This document shows positions 56,726-64,000 of a stretch of DNA of 64,000 bases, in pieces; positions within the stretch are counted from its first letter, which is position 1, and every line of letters starts with the position of its first letter. Under the pieces are notes generated by a model. The model had not been told where the DNA came from, searched no databases, and saw only the letters and a program-made list of their open reading frames with translations. The DNA comes from Gnetum montanum. Taxonomy: Eukaryota > Streptophyta > Gnetopsida > Gnetales > Gnetaceae. The stretch covers positions 137,932 through 201,931 of the forward strand of contig MNCI01038234.1 in NCBI GenBank assembly GCA_015680685.1, written 5' to 3'. The translations under genes were made by a program, and so were the position numbers.

Positions 56726-59177
56726 ATGGCCCCAATGCGTGGACAACAAGAAGGACCCTCTCAAGGTATGTCCAAGTAACCCAAGAAAGGGAGAAGATAA
56801 GTGTCTCCTAAACAACGTGTAGAGTAGAAGGTGCAATCATTTAGCATCCATCAAGAGACTCCTACTACTATACAATTGGGATAGGTAGAAGGAGGAGTTG
56901 CAGAAGCACTTGAACAGGGACAACAACTCACGTTGCCCTTGGAGTGTGTTCAAGCCATCCATGAAAAGTTCATGTTGGCGGCAGTGATCGTGGAATTGAA
57001 CTTTGAACCTTTCATGGAAGTTTCTCATAAGGCTATTAGAGACCAACTCAAAGGGTCTCCATCATGGCTTATCCTCTCTAAAAATGGTGCCTGGTACTTA
57101 GGAGAAATGTACCAATTTTGGCACAATAAGGAAGAAGGCACCACAGTCAACATTTGAGGTGTGTTTGTAAATTTTTCTACAAAGGCCATCTCAGAAGTCT
57201 TGAACCTTCTGAATACAAGGCCAAAAATTTCTCACCTGTCCACTTGCTTTGATGTTGATGTGCGAAGAATTTGGTTGGATAGGGCGTATGGCAAAGAAGA
57301 TAAAGACATATGTAGAGTTGATGTTGGAAGAAAGGATATACTTCAAGATTGACGCTTATCACATCTTCCCCATGAGAGGATTAAAAATAATTTCAACATA
57401 TGTGGCAAGAGGAAGTGTGATATTGATGGAAAAGGCTAATGCCAACCTTCCTCATCTATAACTCATGGAGATCTTGAGGTGGTTTGAAGAATGCAAGACA
57501 GGGAAGTTCATATTGCCCTTCCCGTGTCTCATCAAGAAGCTATGCAAACGTGTTGGTATTCTGGGGTACACTAATGACATTCTCAGAAAAGCCCAGAATG
57601 CTTCGTTTATTGAACTGTTGAAGCCACTAGCTCGAAGGAAAAGTGTTGGTGAGACACTGGAGCCAGAACAAGAGAAAAAATAGATGGTGGGGCCCACTAA
57701 AACTCAAACTGCAAGGCCTAGCCAACTTCCAAGCATGAGGCCCAGTCAACAACAAGAAGTAGAGCCCAGCACGAGCCAGCAAGATCAACCACTATCACCA
57801 CCGCAGGATTACCAACCATCGATGAGCCACCTTAGGGCCATCGCTGAGATGGTTAGTTGGGGAAGTTGTGATGATGCTAATCTCTTCCGCATCATTGATG
57901 ACACTGTACGGTCCTCAATTTCTATCAATCACATATGGGGTGAGGTGTCCATCCAAATAGGAGGATGGAAGACTCATTGGTCACAATAGATTTTAGGGAA
58001 TGTTGCGTCTTTCTAGGTTCAATTGGAAATAAGTGAAGTGGCCACAGTGGTGGTCATGCAATACTAGGATGCAGTCGAAACTGTAGAAGTGGTCACAAAT
58101 CACATCAAAAAATATTTCAACATCCCTCTTATGCAACTAATAGATTTCACAGGAGCACAAGATGCTCAAACTCTGGCCGGTCCCTCAATGATTTGTACAG
58201 AGCATGAGGATGTCCTTGATCGATTGCTACAAATAGGATAAGTAATGACATCCCTGTTTGACATTCCACAAGATGTCACGATAGCACAATCAAACATCAT
58301 CTCCACCAAAGCAAAGTTGGTCATGACAGAGATTAGGTCTGAGCATGTGGAAGTGGAGTTAGTAAGACTACAGGAGAGGCTCATCACCCTACAAGTTGCA
58401 TAGTGGAACCCATCTAAGTTTTTTTCCACAGACCAGCTAGACACTTTTAGAATAGAGCAGCTTCATAAATGATTGGTGAATAATAAAAGAGTGATGAAGG
58501 AGAAAGAGAAGGCCAACTGGGATGCCTCCAAGGCACAAGCACAAACCTATGTGCATGCCAAGGTAATCAGAGCATTACAGGAAGAGAATAAATAGCTTGG
58601 TGCTGACAACCTTCAGTTGACCACTGTGGAAAAATAGAAGAATGTTCTTGAGGAAAACTTTAAGCAATTATGAGAACTGTTGGTTAGGGTCAACTAGGAC
58701 ATGAACCATTTGGCCAGAGATAATTGAACCCTCTCAATGGAGGAGGTACGCGCAATCCATCAGAAAATGGCCACTGAAATAAGCACGTGGCAAAATAAAG
58801 CCAAGTGGCATGAAAAGTTAAAGAATCACTTTAGAGACCAGGTGAGAATGTACAAGCAAATCATAGAAAAGGAAATCCATATGGCTAAGGCCCACATCAA
58901 CACTTTCAGGGATGAACACACAGATTGGAAGGCCATATTGGAGACATATGCATTTGCCCACTAGGTAGAACTTAAAAGTCGGGACCTACAAATTCAAGAC
59001 CTCACAGAGTACATGGAAGTGGCAAACCTGTGGTATGCCAATCTAGCCATGTTGATAGCAGGACGCTCAAGAAAAAATCTCGAGAAGCAGGTAGTTGCCA
59101 CCTACACCAAATATGAAGTAGAATTTGCAGAGCAGATGAAAATGTAGCTGCCCTCACTACCACCTAGAACCACATGA
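56726..59177 (+). pseudogene. 3' ORF: plant-transposon-like domain plus coiled coil
   Basis: Long decayed frame from ATG 56726 (just after an acceptor-like 'gtgtgattgtag') to TGA at 59175, with AATAAA at 59182. The N-terminal part has 'LECVQAIHEKFMLAAVIVEL', 'NGAWYLGEMYQFWHNKEEGT', 'GVFVNFSTKAISEVLNLLNT' and 'MLEERIYFKIDAYHIFPMRG', which recalls the 'putative plant transposon protein' domain found in many plant repeats. One frameshift lies near 57250-57360. A Pro/Gln/Ser-rich hinge follows (57684-57800), then a long coiled coil ('LQERLITLQVA', 'KLKNHFRDQVRMYKQIIEKE'). At least a dozen stops. Sense strand, just upstream of the 3' LTR, where Athila elements often have an env-like ORF. Function unknown. 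Confidence 0.6.
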
Positions 59178-59379
59178 GCCAAATAAAGTTTACAATTTTG
59201 CAATTTTGTAATTTTTTAATTTTGTGTTGTGTCCGAATTTTTTTCTATTGAGTTCTCCATTGCAGCATGAATAAATTCCTAGTCAGTTAATAATCCCATA
59301 CCTATCCACTATGTAATCAATGGGGCTTGTTCTCATTTTTTTTAACTCGAGGACAAGTTTTCATTCAGTCGTGGGGGTA

Positions 59380-60240
59380 TGATGAATTGTGATTCATTAA
59401 GTCATGATATCATGCCTCCGATATTGAGTACGTGATATTGTAGATTGGCTTGTGATATCATATACGTGATATTGTGGCTCCTGTGTAGGCCTATAAATAC
59501 ACCTTAGGTGCACAGTGAAGGTAGTTTAATTTCTAGTTAGAAATTAGTTTTCATTGTTATTTTTTCTCAACATTTTCTCCCAATGCATGCCCACAGTGTG
59601 ATGATTGTAATTGTATGGCACCTTTATTCGAGTGTGAGGTACATGGACACGCACATGATAAAAAATAAAGATCGAGATTACTTCATCATTATAGAATTCA
59701 CTTAGTTTACTTATTTAATTGTTATTTTTATTTATTTCTTTCTTAGTTAATCTCTCTTCACCCTAAATTCCTTAAACATGAAATGAGTATGACTTAATCA
59801 CGAGCATTTAAGTGTGACTACTTGGTAACCTAGTAGTGTACCTAGGATTTGCACTTGGTAAACCTAGTAGTAGTTGTGCATGAGGTCCAAGATGTGTATG
59901 GATGATTAAGGAATGGATGTTCATCACACTTAGGCTAGCTTAGATTCTCTCTCCTATTTCCTCTTAGCTTAACTCTCTCTCCCTTTTCCTCCTAGCTTAG
60001 CTAAGATTATTTTCCATTGTCTCAAGGAGTAGCATTAGTTTAGGAACATATCGTACACCTCACTCTAGACTAAACCATACATGAAAAAGCCAATACTAGT
60101 CTAGGTGGGAAGACAATGAACTACGATCAACGAGTAACTATCTAGATACCACAACTAGCCCGTCTGCGGAGTTCGATCGGATCGTGCGTGCAATGCTCGT
60201 ATTCATATGGTTGAGTGTAGGGGTACCTCACCACTCATCA
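59380..60240 (+). repeat. Athila-like element 2, 3' LTR
   Basis: 861 bp, starting TGATGAATTG and ending ATCA. TATAAATA at 59492-59499. The GATATC repeats (59400-59475) are more decayed than in the 5' LTR, mostly at CpG. Confidence 0.9.
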
Positions 60241-63200
60241 ACACACCATGTGAAGTAGCCTCAAATCAAGAAATGAACTTTGCCTTCATTGTGGAGGTAG
60301 CAACCAATGTTTTCTTTCCACTTCTTAAGGATATAGCTCCTCTAGCCAGCATAAAAACATAACCAGATGTTGATTTCCTTAAATCAACACAACCAACAAA
60401 GTTTAAATCATAGTAGCCAATCACCTCCAGATTGTCAGTTCATCTATACATAAGCATGTAATATTTTGTACAACGAAGATACCTCATCAGCTTCTGTGCA
60501 ACCCTTTAGTGGATTACTGTGATATTTACCCAACATTCCCATAGCAAATGCAATGTCAAGTCTTGTGAAAACTTGAGCATACATTAGGCTTCCAACTATT
60601 GAAGCATATGAAATTCTTCTCATCTGCCTTTTCTCTAAATAATTATTTGGGAATTAGTTCAAATTAAACTTGTTACCCTTCACAATGGGTTCTATACTCG
60701 ATGAACAATCTTTCATCTAAAACCTCTCTAAACCTTTATTAATATAGGTTTTCTGTGACAGTCCCAGAATACGTCTAGATTTATTTTGATGGATCTTAAT
60801 ATCAATGACATAAGATGCCTCATTCATATACTTCATGTCTAGGTTCTTAGAGAGAAATTATTTCACCTCGTATAGAAATCCATTGTCATTGATCATAAGA
60901 AGGATATCATCCACATAGGACAAGGAAAATTTTTTTGCTCCCACTAACCTTCTAGTATATATATTGATCCATGATGTTCTCTTTAAAATCAAATGAAGTA
61001 ATGAAATTATTGAATTTTAAATACCATTAATGGAAGGCCTATTTCAATCCATATATGGATTTCTTGAGCTTGCATACCAATTGCTCACCACCACTAGAGG
61101 AAAATCCTTCAAGTTATTTCATATAAACCTCTTCCTCTAGATCACCATTGTGAAATGCCATTTTCATATCCATCTAATGTAATTTAAAATTAAAATGAGT
61201 AACCAATTCCATAATCACACAAAGGGAGTCCTTCTTAGATACAGGAGAAAAGGTCTCTGTGTAATCTATTCCCTCTTTCTAAGTGAACCCTTTAACAACA
61301 AGTCTTTCCTTATATCTTTCAATGTTTCCTAATGAGTATTTATTTATCTTGAAGACCCATTTGCATCCAATGGCTTTTACATCATTAGGAAACTTAACAA
61401 GATCGTAGACTCCATTAGATGACATATAATCCATCTTATCTTTCATGGCATCATACAAAAAATTAGATTCCTTCAACTCATGGCTTGTGAAAATGTTTTG
61501 GGATCATTTTCAGCTCCTTTGTTATAGTTAAACTCATTTAGATACACTATATAGTCACTAGGAATTGTTGGTCACCTTACTCTAGTAGATCTTATAATGT
61601 TGGTTCATCATTCTCTTGAGGAGCATGTTGTTCAACAACCTATTCAATAGGTTTTGGTATCTATTATTTAGCTGGATCTACTACATCCTGATCAGAAATC
61701 TATGGAACTTCAATGACTAGTTAGTCTTCATCATGCATTTGTGCTCTAGGTCTATTGTGTACAATAATCAGTTTATCAATTGAAGAAGAGGGTTGAGCGT
61801 CTACATGATTTTTCTCAAGAACAGTGTTCTAGAATCGATTACTTTGACCAATTAATTCATTCTTAAGGAATTTAGCATTTCTTGATTTCACAAACCTAGT
61901 AGTTTATGATGTATAATAAAATCTATATTCCTTAAATCATTTGGCATATTCAATGAAATATCCACTTATTGTCCTTGGCTCTAACTTCTTTTCTTATGGA
62001 TTATAGACTCTTACTTTAGATGGGCATCCCCAAATGCGTATATGTTGCAAAATTAGTTTCCAACCTTTCCATAATTCAAATGGTGTCTTTGAGATAGTCT
62101 TGGTTGTAACTTGGTTTAATTTATATACAACCATCTTGAGATCTTTAGTTCACAAGGACTTATGAAACTTGGAGTTGCTAAGCATACTCTACACCATATC
62201 TAATGATGTTCAATTTCTTCTCTTTGCCACAACAATTTGGTCTTGAGAACTAGGCATAGTGTACTAGGCAACAATTCCATGCTCTTAAAGAAACTTAGAA
62301 AATGGACCAGGTGCTTGTCCATCATTAATGTATCTACCATAGTATGCACCACCTTTATCATACCTCACTACCTTTATTTGCTTATCACACAACTTCTCTT
62401 CTTTAGCCTTAAACACCTTAAAGGAATTTAAAGCTTCATTCTTGTTAAGAAGTAGGTAGAGATATATATATATCATGAGTAATCATCAATAAAAGTAATG
62501 AAATATTTTTGATCATACGTGTCCATATATAGACTATAATATATGTATGTATTAACTCTAATACTTCTGAACTCCTCTTGGCACCTTTCTTTGACATATT
62601 GGTTTGCTTTCCTTTATATAGTCCATATAAGTGTCAAAGTTAGTAAAATCTAGAGTACTAAGTACTCCATCATTTACTAATCTCTTTATTCACTTAATAG
62701 AGATATGTCCTAATCTACGATGCCACAACATGAAGGATTCTTCATTCATAACATATCTCTTAATGCCATAACTATCAAGAACATGCATAAAAGTGTAAGA
62801 AGTTTCATTTTGTAAACTAATTTTGAAAATACCATCTATTAATGTACCATTTCTAGTAAGTTCATATCTATAGTATAAACTGAATATAGTGTCTAAAGAA
62901 TTAAAGGAAAATCACAATGATGTAAGCCTTGAAATAGAAATTAAATTCCTTGAAAAACTTGGAACATAAAATGTCTTTTCCAACTCTAAAATAAAACCAC
63001 TACTTAAAACTAATTTTAATATTCTAACTACCTCCACATGTGAGCACATCTTGTTGCCTAAATAGATGCACAACTCACTTCCCACTTGCTTCCTTAGGTT
63101 TTGCATCCCGTATAAGGAATTAGTAACATGGATTGTAGAATTGGAGTCACTCCACCATGTGTTATGGCCAACATCAACCATATTAGATTTAAAACAAACA

Positions 63201-63973
63201 AGTCAGAATTGAATACCTTTCTTCTCAAGCCATTTTTGATATTTAGGACAATCCTTCTTTACATGCCCTTTCTTCTTGCAAAAAAATCATCTAGATTCCT
63301 TCTTAATATCAACTTCTCTAGGTAGTTTTCCATTTCCCTTATTCGTTCGTTCTGTAGCCAAATGCACACTCTCTCCTACTTCCATAGCAAGTCTACCCTC
63401 TTCTTATACACACATGGTCATTAGTTCATTGATTGACCATTTTTTCTTATGTGTGTTATAAGAAATCTTAAAGGATTCATGCTATTGTGGGAGTGTGTTC
63501 AAGATGTAATGAAGAAGGGAAGACTCTGACATCTCAACCTGAAGTGTTTTTAGGTGAGCTATTCTATCCCTCATTTGCATAATGTGCTCATGCACACCAC
63601 GAATTCTGGTGAGCTTCATGGATGAAAATTTTATTATTAAGGTGCTAGCAAAAGCTTTTTCTAATGACTCAAATTGTTCATCAATTGCCTTCATCAAAGC
63701 TTGCACATTGTCATACTATTCCAATGAACTAGGTATACTAGCTGAGATGTTGGTCTTTATAAACATGACATAGAGGCGATTAAATCGCTCCCATTTTTCA
63801 TAACGATCAACATCATCTAGCTGGTTGGTTTCCGTAATGGTAGGTGGTTCATCATTATGGAAAGCATAGTCAATGTTCATCTAGCCTAAATGAAGGAGAA
63901 TTCTCTCCTTCCACACCTTATAATTATCACACTTTAATTTAGGAATGTCACATTTAAAATCAGAGTAGTTCAT
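60241..63973 (-). pseudogene. Ty1-copia gag-pol (main part)
   Basis: Minus-strand polyprotein fossil. Gag starts at ATG 63973 ('MNYSDFKCDIPKL', 'YKVWKERILLHLG', 'MKLTRIRGVHEHIMQMRDRI'). The zinc knuckle is 'FFCKKKGHVKKDCPKY' (~63230-63290, first Cys lost). The protease is 'WWSDSNSTIHVTN' (~63150; D-S-G now D-S-N). Pre-integrase 'LWHRRLGHISIK' is near 62720. The integrase core spans ~62.6-61.9 kb ('VVRYDKGGAYYGRY', 'GCPSKVRVYNP'). RT runs 61476-60870 ('GCKWVFKINKYSLGNIERYK', 'LVCKLKKSIYGLK'). RNase H starts at ~60450 ('GCVDLRKSTSGYVFML') and is cut at 60241 by Athila-like element 2. Stops throughout. The gag start is 27 bp from the window edge, so the 5' LTR lies outside. Confidence 0.9.
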
Positions 63974-64000
63974 AGGTTATATTACTGCATAAATTAAAAC

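Larger units (their letters stand above)
51934..60245 (+). mobile_element. Athila-like gypsy element 2 with 3' coiled-coil ORF
   Basis: LTR element of 8302 bp (51939-60240) inserted in a Copia RNase H gene. LTRs are 51939-52786 and 59380-60240. Flanking 5-mers are ATACA (51934-51938) and ACACA (60241-60245), a target duplication with one C/T change. PBS TTGGCACCATTGCTAGGG (52787-52804) and polypurine tract GTGGGGGTA (59371-59379) match element 1. It carries gag, an unassigned middle, an internal U3-like promoter block and a long 3' ORF, but no protease, RT, RNase H or integrase that I can recognise. It is non-autonomous. Confidence 0.9.

Noticed and set aside
1-64000. tRNA, rRNA or snRNA genes
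   Set aside because: No cloverleaf with A/B boxes or conserved rRNA segments was noticed by eye; PBS sequences are complements of tRNA ends, not tRNA genes. A covariance-model scan was not possible here.

Overview
This window looks like nuclear DNA of a land plant: AT-rich and gene-poor, with spliced genes carrying GT-AG introns, a plant-type cytochrome P450, and nested, badly decayed LTR retrotransposons of plant lineages. The age and density of the nested elements suggest a large genome, perhaps a conifer, but nothing here fixes the species. I see no intact functional host gene.

Layout. 1-9.2 kb: a divergent Athila-like LTR fragment at the left edge, AT-rich sequence with a Copia gag-protease fossil (3.06-4.0 kb), then a tandem array at 6.54-9.2 kb with a ~360-bp unit built from three ~120-bp sub-units. 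9.5-11 kb: short tandem repeats and a degraded P450 first exon (copy 1, minus strand). 11.65-12.88 kb: the 3' end of a minus-strand Copia element. 12.89-26.54 kb: a plus-strand Ty3-gypsy element of the Tat/Ogre type (LTR, leader, gag, protease, RT, RNase H, second archaeal-type RNase H, partial integrase). Its protease-RT spacer has splice-site signals at both ends and carries a multi-exon gene on the opposite strand (23.04 to 19.34 kb) with its own TATA box. 26.54-28.2 kb: P450 copy 2, two exons and an intron, cut by the junction with the gypsy element. 28.3-35.3 kb: AT-rich DNA with weak tandem repeats, a 2.4-kb non-autonomous Copia with both LTRs, a foldback MITE-like element in a TA microsatellite, a Helitron-like fossil and a 73-bp minisatellite. 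35.37-42.28 kb: a minus-strand Athila-like element lacking RT and integrase, with target duplication TAGCT. 42.28-50.93 kb: a plus-strand chromovirus (gag to chromodomain), split by ~2.6 kb that includes an assembly gap. 51.69-63.97 kb: a minus-strand Copia element split inside RNase H by a second Athila-like element (51.94-60.24 kb).

Most notable are the antisense spliced gene inside the predicted intron of the Tat/Ogre-like element, with a degenerate FCP1/NIF-like (HAD) domain and a coiled-coil tail, and a parallel in the second Athila-like element: a 3' coiled-coil ORF preceded by a U3-like promoter block. In both families palindromic 10-mers (GCGTATACGC and GCGATATCGC) recur in the LTR and again near the accessory gene. 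The coding regions are fossils with stops, frameshifts and G/C-to-A/T losses at catalytic codons.
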